A stretch of 64,000 nt of DNA from Oegoconia quadripuncta (GCA_949316235.1 OX438754.1:7673501-7737500), one strand, 5' to 3'; shown: positions 43,601 through 56,364, counted from the stretch's first letter. Numbers and translations are program-made. Notes: generated by a model from the letters alone, not told the origin.

Positions 43601-44524
43601 TTCGTAATATCATCTAGAAGCGTTTTGAATTCTCATATTTTGCTCTTTGATCTTGAATGATACTTCATTATTGATTCGGGTAACTCACGTAGTACGCCAG
43701 TATCAAATATTAGTATATTACGTATAAGTAGTAGGTATTTAGTATACTAAACAAGTTGTACTTGTAACAGTGACCCTTGCGCAACATCCCCACATACATA
43801 TAGGTGTATAAAAACTTGACTGAAGGTCGCATTCCCACGGATATCTGATTTATAGTGCGGATGACAAAAATTTAACAAGCTAATACCTATATATGTTTCA
43901 AATATTTGTGTGATTACCGTTTTGGATCTTAGGGTTCCGTATCCAAAGAATAGCAGTAATTATTGTACAAGTATATTTAAAACTTATTATACGCTTAGTG
44001 AACTAGAAGAGTTAACCGCAATCAAGTTTTTTTCCCAATTATTATTCATTTGCAATGATAGATTCTTGAAACTTTTTGCAAAATCACCACGAACCCCTGG
44101 GTACCGAGCCTAACTCGGATTTAACTGTACATAGTGACTGTTGTAACAGTAAGGTTTAAGAGTAGCTCGTTGCACCACAGCTTGCCAATATAGTCCAGCT
44201 TCAATTTCGGTGGTGTTGATATTGTAATAGATGTTGAGACAAAAAGATGCGGGACAAAATAATTAGAGGCGGCCCCATCGATGGTGCTTGGATCATCTTG
44301 CATAACGTTGGCGTCTCGCGAGTGGTTTGTACATTCACTGTCGTAACCCAGACATGCGCTTACCCAAACCGATTGCGGAAAATCACCCGATAAAATGTGA
44401 CAAACTGGAAAATTTACTTGTCATTAAATTTAATAACTTAGCTTAATTGAATTTCTCAATACTCAATGATAATTCGTCAACTTACCGACATTTCAGAAAC
44501 TATATGTTTCTATAATCTGATGCT
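43601..44524. other. Intergenic
   Basis: No supported gene. Frames at 43910-44113 and 44121-44303 show no family features. Confidence 0.3.
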
Positions 44525-44703
44525 GTGTTGTTTCGGCACGTAAAAAGATAGAACCAACCCGTCTCCTCCCGTGGGTGTTCTAAAAGGCGACTAAGGGGCT
44601 TTCCGCTAAAAAACGTTTAAAGACTTATCGGCGATGGACTCGCCCCCTTAACATTTCGAAAGGTGTAATCTGTGGATGTACTTTCAACCATTAAACTTTT
44701 GGC

Positions 44704-45605
44704 TTGTTATTACAAAAGATGGTCTAAGTCAAGTCTAAACATTAAGTCTGGTTTAAACTATAGTCTAAGATTTTTTATTATTACAAAACCAAGTTTTTCT
44801 ACTTAGATCAGGCGTATCTCTGGTTTAAAATTAGACCTGGCAACCACCTAGTTTATCCGTGGTCTAAAGTGATATGACATATTTGAGTTTGTAGGTTAGC
44901 TTTGGTTGTGTATTGTATTTTAGAGATTTTACGGTGTATAAATAACGTAATTTGGCTTGAAAATGAATTTGGATATGTTAGATGATATGGATTTCGACGA
45001 TATTGGAATAATTAACGCTATTGGGGCGCGACAACTATCAAGGCCTCGTGTGAGATTTAATCCTTTTACGGAGTTCGAGGACGAGGAATTTAGATATAAA
45101 TATCGTTTTACCAAAAGGTTTTCGAAAAAGTTTTCACTAGCTAGGTACTTAGTTCACTTTTTATCGGCTCCCGCCCGCAAATGCAAACTGTTGACATTTA
45201 CGTTTCGTTACAGTACGTGTTTCATCGACACAAATGCCTAAGGCACAAGCTCAATAAAATGTTGTAGGTAGATACCTAGCGTCAAAAAGCCTTTAAATAA
45301 GTGAAACAAATATTATTTCTTTATACTATACCATTAAATTCACTATTTTATTTTATGAATATTATTTCAGGTAAAAAATATAATAGAGTATAATGCGTGT
45401 ACAGGAATACAAAAGTGAACAATGATTGATGAACGAATGATAATACTTAGACTTAGGATGGACTCGAGTTTATCTAAACTACAGCTTTGCATTTTTTTGT
45501 AATGAAGCCAGGGATTAAACCTAAGTCTATTTTTGAACTAGGCTTAAGCCAGGACTTTATAGGCCTAGTTTAAACTTGGGTTTATCAATTTTTTTGTAAT
45601 AAGAC
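44704..45605 (+). mobile_element. PIF/Harbinger element, internally deleted
   Basis: The ends are GTTATTACAAAA (left) and, inverted, GTCTTATTACAAAA (right), with a second internal TTATTACAAAA near 44779. It holds the start of a HARBI1-like protein but is only about 900 bp long, a third or less of an autonomous element. The insertion site is fixed by the surrounding repeat C. Confidence 0.7.
44963..45241 (+). pseudogene. HARBI1-like transposase, N-terminal part
   Basis: Opens with ATG in a good context (GAAAATGAA) about 20 bp after TATAAATA (44937). Residues 1-50 (MNLDMLDDMDFDDIGIINAI, then RPRVRFNPFTEFEDEEFRYK and YRFTKRF) match the acidic start and NP...F.D.EFR.RFR.TK.. block of HARBI1/PIF nucleases. 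After RFTKRF the sequence departs from the family and ends at residue 92, so the catalytic DDE domain is missing. It cannot act as a nuclease, although a short N-terminal peptide could still be made. Confidence 0.7.
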
Positions 45606-45934
45606 TATTGATGTTTGAAGCACCCAGCCGCCAATGTTTGGGATGTCTTTGACCATTCTCTTGGGGATGAGGGTCGTGACGTTATGTATATAAATTAATG
45701 AGATTGTAAGTTACAATAAGTAAAAACTTACAAATGTAAAAAATAAACATTCAGTTCGCTCTGTTTAGGTATAAGTTGCGTTACCAATAAACTAAATTAA
45801 ATAAAAAAATACATGCATCAAGTTAAGTGACATATAGTGACTTCTATCCGTGGAATTCTTACAATCTTGGGATATTCAAAACGAGGGTGCAATAGGCATT
45901 TATTGGAATTGCGTGTTTTATCTTCGGTTACATC

Positions 45935-45995
45935 GTCACTTTCCACCGATGAGATTGTTGCCAAACATGTCTCCAGCCCGTAAAAAATGCACCGT
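45935..45995 (+). mobile_element. SINE-4 tail fragment
   Basis: ACATCGTCACTTTCCACCGA, TGAGATTGTTGCCAAACATG, TCTCCAGCCCGTAAAAA. Confidence 0.45.
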
Positions 45996-46620
45996 ATTGA
46001 GAACCTCCTCCTTTATTGAAGTCTGTCTCTGGCTATACAACGACTTGATTGCCAATCGCTTTAGTTACTTTATTGTTGACAAATGAACATTTCTAAATAA
46101 TTCTTTGACTTTTATAAACCTTAGTATTAAACTTACCTGAATTACTAACTCTATAAAACACCTATTGCTAATTATCTTATTATGTCCGGTGTCAACACCA
46201 ATCATCTAGCAATCTTTATGTCTCTACACTAAGCTATTAGCTAGAACTTTTACGATTATGACAGCTACAAAGGATGTTTGGATCGTTTCTGATAATTTAA
46301 CACATCGGCTAGACCGGGTTGGCAAGTGGCTTGCAATTATTTTGTCACAAATGATGTAGCCCGCAAATAACACGACATATGGCTTGACATTTTAATTGGA
46401 CTTTCAGATAAACATAATTAAAATTGAGACATGCAAGTATCTGATAAGAGCCGTAGTACAATTTAGTGTTAAAATTTTTGAAACACGATACAACTCTATC
46501 TTACTTCACAAATAAAATTAAGTAGATAATTAAATATGTATTCAAAAATATTTTACATCGTTTACTATTAATTAATATTACAAACTGCTACTTTGTGATT
46601 ATATTTTATTTGGTTTATTT
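45996..46620. other. Intergenic
   Basis: No supported gene or named repeat. Confidence 0.3.
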
Positions 46621-46621
46621 G

Positions 46622-46855
46622 TAACTAGCTTTCCGCCCGCTACTTCGTCCGCGTGGAAAATTTTATCAAATTCGGTTCAGCAAAAAATTGTCCTCTATGT
46701 TAAGCCAGGTCCTAATCTGTCTACCAACCAAATTTCATCCAAATTCGTCCAGTCGTATAGGCGTGAAGATGTAACAAACATACATACATACATACACAAT
46801 ACACACACACACATACTTTCGCATTTATAATATTAGTTGGGATAGATAATATACA
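46622..46855 (+). repeat. Repeat B copy with microsatellite tail
   Basis: ACTAGCTTTCCGCCCGCTAC, TTCGTCCGCGTGG, CCAAATTTCATCCAAATTCG, then CATA and CA simple repeats (46777-46815) and TTTCGCATTTATAATATTAG. This is the most complete plus-strand copy. Confidence 0.7.
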
Positions 46856-47084
46856 AAAAGAATATTTTAAGGCACTACATACTCGAAGGTCGAGTGAACT
46901 AAATAGAGCGATACGGCCTGTAGATTTTTAATAGAAACCAGCCAAGTGCGCGACCACGCGCAGGAAGGTCCCGTAGTCAAAATTATTTAAATTAGCAAAA
47001 AAAAATTATAGTGCATAGTATGTTTCGGCAAGTTTTAACTTGCCACCAGTCTAAATTAAGTGAGCAGGTGAATCCTAATTAATA

Positions 47085-47310
47085 TTATGTGTATTACCTC
47101 TTCACGTCTAAACGGCTGGACAGATTTGGGTGAAATATGGTTGGTAGACAGATTAGAACCTGGTTTAACATATAGGCTACGTTTTATCCCGGATAAGTGA
47201 CTGATTCCAATAGGAGAGGTATCATTAGTGGGATTACTTTTGAGTCAGAGTGACGCATTTGGTAGTAGAACGAATTTCACGCCGACGAAGTCGCGGGTTA
47301 CAGATAATGT
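47085..47310 (-). repeat. Repeat B copy, inverted
   Basis: AATTAATATTATGTGTATTA, GGACAGATTTGGGTGAAATA, TTTTATCCCGGATAAGTG and GACGAAGTCGCGGG. With the plus-strand copy at 46622 it forms a large inverted pair about 230 bp apart. Confidence 0.65.
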
Positions 47311-48824
47311 TATTATAAAAGTTGCCACAGTTTAAGCTTAATTAAAGTTGTAATAATGAAATCATATTTTTTTTTAATTAAACGAACGAAGGCAATATTG
47401 TCTTAAGATATTCTCGTTGTTCAAATATATAGAATTATTGTTCAACAATTTAGGTCTCATTGAATTTGGCATAGACTTAAATTTCAGCTCTTTTTGTAGG
47501 GCTTAATGACAGATGACTGAGAAGTTAGACGCTTTTTTTTTCCAAAGGTCAAAACGAATCTAACGCCACCATGCACTTCGAAATCGGTCAAGCCGTTTAG
47601 GCTACTGGAGGTAACATAGATATTTACATAATGCAGACTTAAATCCGAAAGCATTACCCTCCTTCCTGGTGCCTTCGGATAAAAAGTACTTAAGACCTCT
47701 TCAATGATTAAACACGATCGGATATGCGTATTAAACTAAGTCACCGCCAATTTACGTGATATAGGGCAACCCTAAATAAATTATTTTATATTCAAATATT
47801 ATTAAACAGTTTTGTGCCATATACCGGTGAGTATTTTTATCGTAAGAAAAAAAAATAGGGCTTATGAGGTAAGTGACTGAGTGAGAAGCATATTAGTTAT
47901 TGATATAGGGAGTTTAATTTTTTTTCCAAAACTATCATAGAATAATGCGTTAATTGTGTCATTTTCGGTTGTGTTTGTAGCCTGTTCTACTTAATTGTAT
48001 CATTAAATAAATAAAGAAAACTTGGAGAAAATATGAGTACTAATAAATTTCGCATGCTAGACACCCTAAGAATCACGCCAGTCGCATATCAATCTAAGCA
48101 CGGTGCGTGCGATTTTGAAAAAAAAATTGTTATAGGTACTACCTATGCGAATAACTTCACTTACTTAATATGCCCTCTTTATTCCTAACGGTAAAAAAAC
48201 TCATCCGGTATGATAGACAAATACAATGGCGAAACTGGTAAAGGTTCATAGTTTGATTATGATACCCTAAATAGATTCAAATTTAGTATTAACCTTCAAA
48301 ACTTATTTCAAAACGTAGTAATTAGTTTAGTATATCCGCGTTCATTAATTAACTAAATACACGAACCACGTACTTTCATTAGCTTAGAGGTCTTGCAAGT
48401 TTTAGAGCGGATCCTACGGTAGTCAGTGAAATCCAGAGGATTTTACCCTTACCTATCATGATTAATGTAATAGAAGCATTTATTGAAATATCAATTTAAG
48501 TATTTGAAAAACAACCCGACAGCTATTATGTATTCAGCGAGCGCTATTTTGGATTTTTTAACATAAAATGTATCCTATAAAAGTCTGGGGCTCAAGCTGT
48601 TTAGGTTATAGGAGGTAACATAGGCATCTACATACCCGAAAGACATTACCTACCTTACTTCCTGGGACAGTCGGGCAAAAATGTGTAGGGCACCTGTTTG
48701 GGTGTTTTTTTTTCATACGTTGGATTAACGGGAAACTGTAGATTTTTTCAGCAGTGTAATAGTTGATGAAAAAGAATCTATTTTAATAAAAAATTTGAAC
48801 ACAAATTTTCAAGCGCCACCTCTT
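47311..48824. other. Intergenic with degenerate repeats
   Basis: GTCAAGCCGTTTAGGCTACTGGAGGTAACA-type sequence (47586-47615) recurs at 48595-48620 (CTGTTTAGGTTATAGGAGGT) with flanking TTACC..CCTTCCTGG blocks. This is a two-copy dispersed repeat about 1 kb apart. No gene. Confidence 0.35.
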
Positions 48825-48890
48825 TGGCCTCATCTTCACTTAACATCAGGTGTGATTGAGGTCAAGTGTTAACCCGATGTGCTTAAAAAA
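48825..48890 (+). mobile_element. SINE-1 3' tail
   Basis: CACCTCTTTGGCCTCATCTT, CACTTAACATCAGGTGTGAT and GTGCTTAAAAAAAA. Confidence 0.6.
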
Positions 48891-50505
48891 AAGCGCTTTT
48901 TGATCTGGATTGGATAGTATTAACAATTATCAAATAAAAATAAACATTAGCTAGTTGAAGTATATATTATCTAGTGCAGATCAAATTTATCCTTTAGTCA
49001 TTTATTGTCATTTAGATCTATACTTTAGGAGCTAGCACAGCGCAAAACAGTAAACGGCAGGCCAGCTTGTACTACATAAACAAAAACTGTTTAATTTCGT
49101 CTATTAATTGCTCACTGTAGTATTAATACGGAACCCTAATTGTGCAAGTCCGACTCGCTCTTAACCTTTTTTTTTTTTCAATATTCCAAAAAGTCTACGG
49201 GCTCCAACTGTCAAATACCTAGGTGCTCTGGGTCTCAAAGTTCGAACCTGTTTTTACCTAAAATAAGCTTCGGATTTATTAGAAAACATTTTTCTATCAC
49301 TGATAGGTACCTACTCTATCCATGTGGCCCTTACTAACACTAATGTCTGAGGTCTGAGACATGAATGTTGTCTGTTTTATACCTTCATAAAACAATCATC
49401 TCCGTTCGCCTTGAAAGTATCTTGGTTTATTATGTCTATAATTATGTATTAACAGTATTACTATAGTACGTAATGCCATTTGACGATGATGATGTTGATG
49501 AAAATTAAATATGAAGTTAGCTCGAACTATACCGTAGATGTAGAGTAAAACACTCTCTTGAGAACAGAGTTTTTAAATGCCAAAGGCCACAAGGTAGTTA
49601 CGATTCATTGTTATGAGAATTACGTACGTAATATACGTCAGTCAGTTGACATTATCATTCAGTACAAGAGGTATATACGACCCAATTTAGCATTCGCAAT
49701 TGGAAGAAACTTATTATCCATTTTTAGGGTTCCTTACCATGACCCGGTTTTGGCCGCAGGCATATACACCATTTCAAACCAGCACGGCTTAAGTTAGCGC
49801 GACTTCAGTGTGAAAGAGTCACGGGCGTGACCTAGAGCCTAAGAATTACGCATGTTTACAGTCTTCCAAATAGCCATGTGGCGTCGATCGAACCAATCAT
49901 GTGACGCGAATTTTCTCAAACTGTCTAGTTGTGCTACGTAACACAAAATTTGTGACTGGAGAAACTGACGAGTCCCTATCTATGTTACCTCCCTTTTTTT
50001 ACGCAGGGAAATGCGTTGCACATACCGCTAGCCTGGGGTTCGGAGAGACGGTGATATGGAACTCCCCTTCCTATCGGGAGGTATACCTACCGTAGGGAGA
50101 ACCTGGGCACGCATTGTCGGGTCGCGTCCGACGATTGAAACTTCCCAAGAAGCTAGCGAGCATTGCCGCCTCCCCGGCCCTCACCCGAGCCCGCTCTTAT
50201 CTGCGGCCTCTTTTCAATTGTGCAGGCCTATGTCCGGTCCCCAAGTATGCATGAGGCCAAAGACTTGCGTTAGCAATAGGAAATGTTTACGAGAAGCCGA
50301 GTACAAATCGTGTCGCGTACCTACAAGCTCACCCATTTTCTAACCGGCCCGGCTTTTACACATTATATCATAAATGCCTTATGGTGTCACTTCGGTTACC
50401 ATCCATTTGTCCATCACATTCGATTGCATCACACACATTAATAGCGTGTAAAAATCCACTACTGGACTTAATCCTCTCCCATGGAGCGATTGTGGTAATA
50501 TTTTG
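48891..50505. other. Intergenic, with a GC-rich segment at 49990-50340
   Basis: Around 50025-50250 the sequence is GC-rich (CTTCCTATCGGGAGGTATAC, CCTCCCCGGCCCTCACCC) and one frame is open for 95 codons. It has no recognisable domain and resembles the untranslated part of a retroelement rather than a gene. Confidence 0.3.
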
Positions 50506-50509
50506 TTCG

Positions 50510-50595
50510 CGAATTACAATCACTTAGTCGGCTTTTGACCCCCACGGGACGAGATAGGTTGATCCTATTCTGCTCTCCCGGGAACCACAGGGCTA
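50510..50595 (+). repeat. Repeat C 3' block
   Basis: TTAGTCGGCTTTTGACCCCC followed by ACGGGACGAGATAGGTTGA. It corresponds to the end of 2781-3080. Confidence 0.45.
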
Positions 50596-50939
50596 ATATC
50601 CGAATCGCATAATTGCCTATTTATAGACCACGCTGCTCATACAGATCGTGCCTTTTTTGTTGGTTAAACATATAGGTAATATCTATGTATTTATTTGGCT
50701 TGCAGTATTGTTTAATAGCTTTTAACGAAATATGAGCATTCCCGTCAGTTTATATGATGTCTAGTAAAAAACATCAAAAGAGATCATTGGCCTCCCATAT
50801 CTATTTATATCTAGGTACCTATGTCTAATGGTCAACTGAGATCGATTATTATCAAGCGAATAATTATTTTGAAAAGCACAATTTTTATTTTTTATTAAAT
50901 AGAAATCATAAGCCACGTTAATCTACTTCTGCAATAGTC

Positions 50940-50983
50940 CATGTGGTTTCGGGGAATTATACGCATTCTATTTCACCCTGTAT
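50940..50983. mobile_element. Single right end of a CAGGGTG MITE
   Basis: GAATTATACGCATTCTATTT then CACCCTG, followed by TA. It matches the right terminus of the element at 1442-1801. The left end was not found. Confidence 0.5.
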
Positions 50984-52950
50984 ACAAACTAAGTTATTTG
51001 TTGTATTTATTAGCATCTTTATTAGGCTTAAACATGTTGAATACATTAGATATTCGGCGGTCTTATTGATATGTGTTCTTGATTAATGACTAGCATGGGA
51101 ACTGTATTGGATATGTCCTGGGGCGGGTTTCGACACCGACAGCCGATAAGACAAATCGACGTTTAAGACCCTAATAAGAGACCGACCTCGGTCTACATTG
51201 CCGTGTCGAATCGTGTGTGAGCTATTTGAATCAACATTACACATGCAAGCTGTGACGAAGGCTGTTGAAGATGTGTGGATCGGCAACAATTATTGTACTC
51301 CCACTTATAAGATTGTAGGTCGCGATATGTTGGGTGTGGCACTATTAAATTAATTCGGACCGTACGCTTTAAGATCGCTTTTGCGAAGATTACGTGCTTA
51401 GAAATCAGGTATAATATAATTAAAAACGAACAGACAAATGGTTCGCTAATGAAAATCATGTTATAGTGTAGTAATGATCTTCAATATTGGTTACTATTAA
51501 ACCCCTACAAATTATTTGCAAAAACCCTGTTTCAAATATTTCAGACTATAGTAAAGAAGCAGATTTTTCTTGAGAGTTCAGAGATAATCGCACAATAAAA
51601 ATTTATAATTTAAATGGACTCGACCACCCTTTTAAATATTTTGACCTAGTCAATTTTGTGACGTTATATTATCGTCAATTTAAATTGGTAGAGACTATTA
51701 ATTATTCTTATTTGTTTCTCCAGTATACGCTAAGCTTGTTATTTATACACAGATATGGCAACAAATTTACATAACTTTGTAACGCTAACGCATGTGCGTG
51801 CTGCAGCAGTAGGTATACGAATGGGTCATAGCTCTGTGTGTTATATTGTGCTAATTGTAATTGTACATAGGTATTTGGTCTCAACAAAAATACAGGTAAT
51901 CAATATTATATCCCATTTCCAATGCTTATCTGAATTTCAGCGAAACGCGGACCCTTCATTAAAAAAACATAAGTTACCCCTATATGGCTATACAATGTTC
52001 GGGTATAGTATTTTATATCCCACCAAAAACATTAAAAAGTGGCCAAGATCTCATGTGTACTAAGTCGGAATATCTTTTGGGCGCATTAAGCTATGACGTA
52101 GCAGTTTTCTATAAATTATAGATATTCATACATATGCTATATTCTCATATCTAACATTACAATAAATGCTTGAAGTTTCTTTAAGTGGAAGATTGTCTAC
52201 AAGCTCCGCGAATCGAACCTAATAACATGGCTATTCTAGACCGCATTTCGTCCAAAAATCTGTTGGTTCTCTCTTCGAACAAAAATACATTCATAGTAGT
52301 ATTTGTATAAATGTATGGGAAGAAGATACCGAAGGAGCAAACGCGCTCACGAAACTATTACACCAAGCTATCTCAAACAGCCGGAACAAAACGATGTAGC
52401 TCGTCCCGGATCTACTTCTATAGGAACATCTATCCCCAATTTCGGTGGTCATAAAAGTTTTATTTGTAAAATGCGCCCAATATTGCAATAAAATAAGCGT
52501 ACCTATACCGTACAAAATCGTGATGTCGTAAAACAAGAAAAAAACTATGCGATGTAACAATCCGATGAAGACATCAATATTTCGATTATACCAACTCTTT
52601 CTATTGTCTCCCTTATAAATTATCAAGGTTACGGATTGATATTTGAGACAGTGCTGCTGTGATCCGTACAATAAAATTGATGAAAGTACTATATAATAAT
52701 ATTTCTCGAACAATAGAAGATTTACACAAGATTTACCCTTGCCAATACGTCGAAGCACCACGATGATACTGCCCTAGATTTATATTTATTAGAATGAATG
52801 AATGCAAAACTAAATCGAGTCTAACGAGATGTAGTGTATTTGCAAATTGTTTTAGAATGAATGAATGCATAACCGCCAAATCGGCCCTATAACGCGATGT
52901 AAGTATGTATATAAATACAAAGCCAAGCGTTTATTACTTTGGACATTTAC
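50984..52950. other. Intergenic
   Basis: The longest frames (52291-52761 minus, 51755-52063 plus) lack features; the first contains a diverged repeat shared with 3260-3340 (GTTCCGGCTGTTTGAGATAG). No gene is supported. Confidence 0.3.
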
Positions 52951-52953
52951 TTA

Positions 52954-53085
52954 GGCCCATATTAATAAACCGTTCTCAAGATTGAGATAACCGTAAGTTG
53001 ACGCTTGCGAATCTGTTACATATTAAAACAGTAAATAATTTTGAGAGTGAGACGCGATCTCAAGATCGATTTATTTATACGGTCC
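52954..53085. mobile_element. 132-bp MITE, GGCCC ends, TTA duplication
   Basis: Begins GGCCCATATTAATAAA and ends TTTATTTATACGGTCC, with TTA immediately outside both ends. Inner arms include TCTCAAGAT and ATCTCAAGA. Same family as 34846 and 43309. Confidence 0.75.
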
Positions 53086-53844
53086 TTAGTTTCTTTAAAC
53101 GTATCCAATCCAGCGATCTGTCGCACACATATTAGCCACCGCGCTGTGAAGTCATAACCCTTAGTAAAAGTTAGTCAACCCGTTGTGCATGAAAAAAGTC
53201 ATATCCATAAGTAGAATTCCTTGTGATAAATGTTATCCCGTAGGTAAGTATTGTAAAATAAGAAAGCAAATCAGTTTCAGGAATAAATACCTAACATAAA
53301 CCTGTATTTTAAACCAAAAAGTCACAGTAGTTCGATTTGAGCGATACGAAAACATAATAAGTAGCCCGTACTGCAACAGTAACTTTATATTGTGTGACTT
53401 GCTATTATTAAAATATTATTATATGTCATAAAATTATCGTCATTGTAATTATTTTGCAATAAGGTCACATTGCACGTGCTTACTGGTTTACTTATAATAA
53501 GTTGGTGAAGAGCAGTTAACTTTAAGATAACATCAAGCAAGTAAGCCCATTGTAAAAGCTACTATAATCCACAAGATGATCATCCAGCTGTGCATTGCTT
53601 GCGTAATTTTATGATTCAAAGAAAAAAATTGTTACGAAACTGGTCTACTGACTCGCATTATGCATATAATAACAGAAGGGTTAATCAGCCATTTGAGGTT
53701 GAGGGTCATATTTTTTACTTGGAACCTTAGTATACAAACACTTTCCATAATGCCAAGCATATTAAGCGTGCCAAGGAGGTGGATAGCTTACCCACCTAAC
53801 ACCCATAGACTTAGTTTGACTCTTTGACAGGCGAAGTTTGAGGA
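53086..53844. other. Intergenic
   Basis: No supported gene or repeat. Confidence 0.3.
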
Positions 53845-53915
53845 CAGTAAATCTTCACTTAACATCAGGTGTGATTAAGGTGAAGCCCTAACCCGCTGTA
53901 CATAAAAATAATCAT
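53845..53915 (+). mobile_element. SINE-1 3' tail
   Basis: ATCTTCACTTAACATCAGGT, GTGATTAAGGTGAAGCCCTA and ACCCGCTGTACATAAAAA. Confidence 0.6.
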
Positions 53916-55412
53916 TATATCAATGAGTAAAAACAAATCAGATTTTCACAAATTACAAATGCTTCTTTAATTTTCTTTAGTGCATAATGGGATTTCGTAG
54001 TCGGGTTTACATTTTGAACTCTATCTTCGCTTTACTTGGTCCAATTCGTCATTGCGTGAATGTTCATTATTACTTATTCCAAAACGACATATTTAACACA
54101 TTTTCATTAGGTTGTCTTATATGTATGTGAGTATGTAAACAAATCCAAAAAGTCGAATTTCACCCACTTGTAAAGACATACACACATTTATTTGAAGTTC
54201 GTGCTTGAATATTCTTGAATTTATCGTTTGAATATCTTTCATTTGATACCTCATTCGACATATTTTTGGAGTGAGTTTTTCCATCGATCAAACTAAGTGG
54301 TATACAAAAACTTTTCTGATCCGACCTATCGAACTACGCGTATTTAAAGTCGTTATTCACCACCTCGGACCACGTGGCAGAAAGGTTTCCCTTTTGAATT
54401 AGGGCCGTCATATTAAATTTTTATATTGCCTTTGGCAATCGAGCAAATAGCTCATGAGGTCTAAGGAAACAGATGAATTCGAGTAAAAATTGTTGAAATT
54501 ACCGTCCTCATCAAGGTTGTTCAATATTTGGTAAAGTATTATTCTCTCGTTGTAATAAATATTATTAATTTGTTTTTTGTAAGTGTATTACAGTACCTAT
54601 AAACAAACTGCTTTTTATAATTTCGGAGATTTGAGAAGCGAAGCTTTTGAGACAGCAACCACAAATTATGTTGCAGTTTATGGCACAACTGCGCTGAAGC
54701 TAAAAGGAGGGCAATAGTTTATGCCTACGTTTCTAACATTTCTGCGAGTTAAAGAGTCACAGTCATGTATTTTGGGGACGGAAAGGAAACTTGCTATTTC
54801 GAAAACAAAAAGGAAAGTCGTATACTAACAATTGCAAGAATTGAAATCTCTTGAGGTGCAAAACGATGTGAGATATGCCAATGTCCCACGCGTATAGTGC
54901 CAATACGAGCCAAGTCGACGGGCACTGATGTACCTTTTCTCGAAGCGCTTCGTCGTATTTTTGAACCCATGTAACCTGGTCCTGGATAACACCAGCCTCG
55001 GCAATATCCACAAAATTTGAGATCGATAGCTCTGCTACTTTAGATTTTATTTCTTTGATTGACGCAAACTTCGTTGATTTCGTCACTGACTAACTGACGA
55101 TCATGAAAGCCTTCAGGGTACTTCCTGAAGTCCTAGAAAGCTGAAATTCGATAAATAGACTTGGGTACCGTTGCCCTTACACGGTAGCACCTTGCTTCAT
55201 AGCCTACATTGTCATTTTGATAATTTGCAATAAATATTATTTCCACAGATTGGCCAAGCCCAATATATCAACCGTGTAGATTTATTATCCGACTACGTCA
55301 AAGGAGGCCTATGTTATTCTGATGCACTGATATAATAATTAAGAATGGGATCTTCTTAAGTTTTATTATTAGTAACACGCACTACACGGCAACGTCTAAC
55401 TTGTTAAGTGAA
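53916..55412. other. Intergenic, with one unexplained frame at 54763-55085
   Basis: On the minus strand TKSTKFASIKEIKSKVAELS, ISNFVDIAEAGVIQDQ, VTWVQKYDEALREKVHQ is protein-like for about 60 residues and follows an AG acceptor-like TTAGTCAG. There is no ATG. After STWLVLALYAW the composition changes. It may be part of a repeat or a decayed exon. The rest, including TTTCATTTGATACCTCATTC (54238), is repeat-like. Confidence 0.25.
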
Positions 55413-55414
55413 AA

Positions 55415-55760
55415 TTTCATCATCATATCAGCCACAAAACGTCCACTGCCGAACATTGGCCTCCCCCATAGAATTACAGAGAGTCCGGTTGGAAGCGCGG
55501 TTGGCTTCCAGCGATTTCATGCGACCTTTAATAGGTCGTCTGTCCACCTTGTGAGTGAACATCCTATATACACTGCCCTTACCGCTGCGTGGTCTCCACT
55601 CGAGAACTTTAATGCCCCACCGGCCATCAATTCTTCGAGCTATGTGCCCTGCCCACTGCCACTGCAACCTGCTAAACCCCTGGGCTATGTCAGCTAACTT
55701 CATCCGACTACGGATTTCCTCATTCCTGATTCGATCACGTAGTGAAACGCCGAGCATCGC
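55415..55760 (-). pseudogene. RTE retrotransposon ORF, C-terminal end
   Basis: The minus-strand frame from 55757 reads MLGVSLRDRIRNEEIRSRMK, LADIAQGFSRLQWQWAGHI, ARRIDGRWGIKVLEWRPRSG, then shifts in quality (KGSVYRMFTHKVDRRP) and ends GEANVRQWTFCG before the noncoding tail. The conserved WQWAGH and GRWG.KVLEW blocks identify the RTE clade. This 5'-truncated copy has point damage. The CATCATATCAGCCAC end is the element's 3' terminus. Confidence 0.85.
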
Positions 55761-56364
55761 CCTACATTTTTTTTTTAATTTGCTAAAAAATCATTTTTTC
55801 AAGATTAGGGTCAAATTCCACCATTTCTAGTTACAATAAAGTCGTAATCTTATAGACGGTTAATATGAATCTTGGAAAATTATTAGGTATTGATGAAAAG
55901 CAAGGGCCATCCTACCTACATAATATAAAAAGTCCTATAGCCAGCTTCGTCAATTTTACAGTAAGCATAAAGTATAAACATTGATATGCAATGCATTATT
56001 CAAATTAAATCATAGGAAACAGTACCTAAAAATTCGTTTGGTTAAGTGCCGGTAAATTTTAATTACAACGACTTGAATCCCTTTGTCACATCTATCATGT
56101 ACGCCAATTGGTGGTCATCAATTAAGTTTTTACTTATTATAGGTAAACTTTTTCTGCCCGTCATTATGTGAGTTATGCTCTACGGATGTAGTTTCTGATG
56201 TATTTTTTCTAATTTCTCTAACAATAGACGGCTCCCACGTGCGTTGGCGCCGGTGTATTATTACGTCTCTATGCTACAACTATAGTAACTTAATTAGAAC
56301 GTACCTAATTAATTGTGTAAATTAAATGAATAGTGTAAGTAACAGATTGTCTTAGACCACTAAT
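55761..56364. other. Intergenic
   Basis: No supported gene. Confidence 0.3.

Larger units (their letters stand above)
44525..45690 (-). repeat. Repeat C copy split by a PIF/Harbinger element
   Basis: On the minus strand the order is CGTCACGACCCTCATCC (45675), GACATCCCAAACATTGGCGG (45635), then the inserted element, then AGTTTAATGGTTGAAAGTAC, ATCCACAG and AGTCGCCTTTTAGAACACCC (44580). This matches 2781-3080 on the plus strand when the insert is skipped. Confidence 0.6.

Noticed and set aside
50056..50343. 95-codon GC-rich frame
   Set aside because: Proline/serine/cysteine pattern is what GC-rich noncoding sequence gives; the region looks like retroelement untranslated sequence.
52291..52761. 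156-codon minus-strand frame
   Set aside because: It begins at GTG, contains a diverged repeat block shared with 3260-3340 and lacks any domain.
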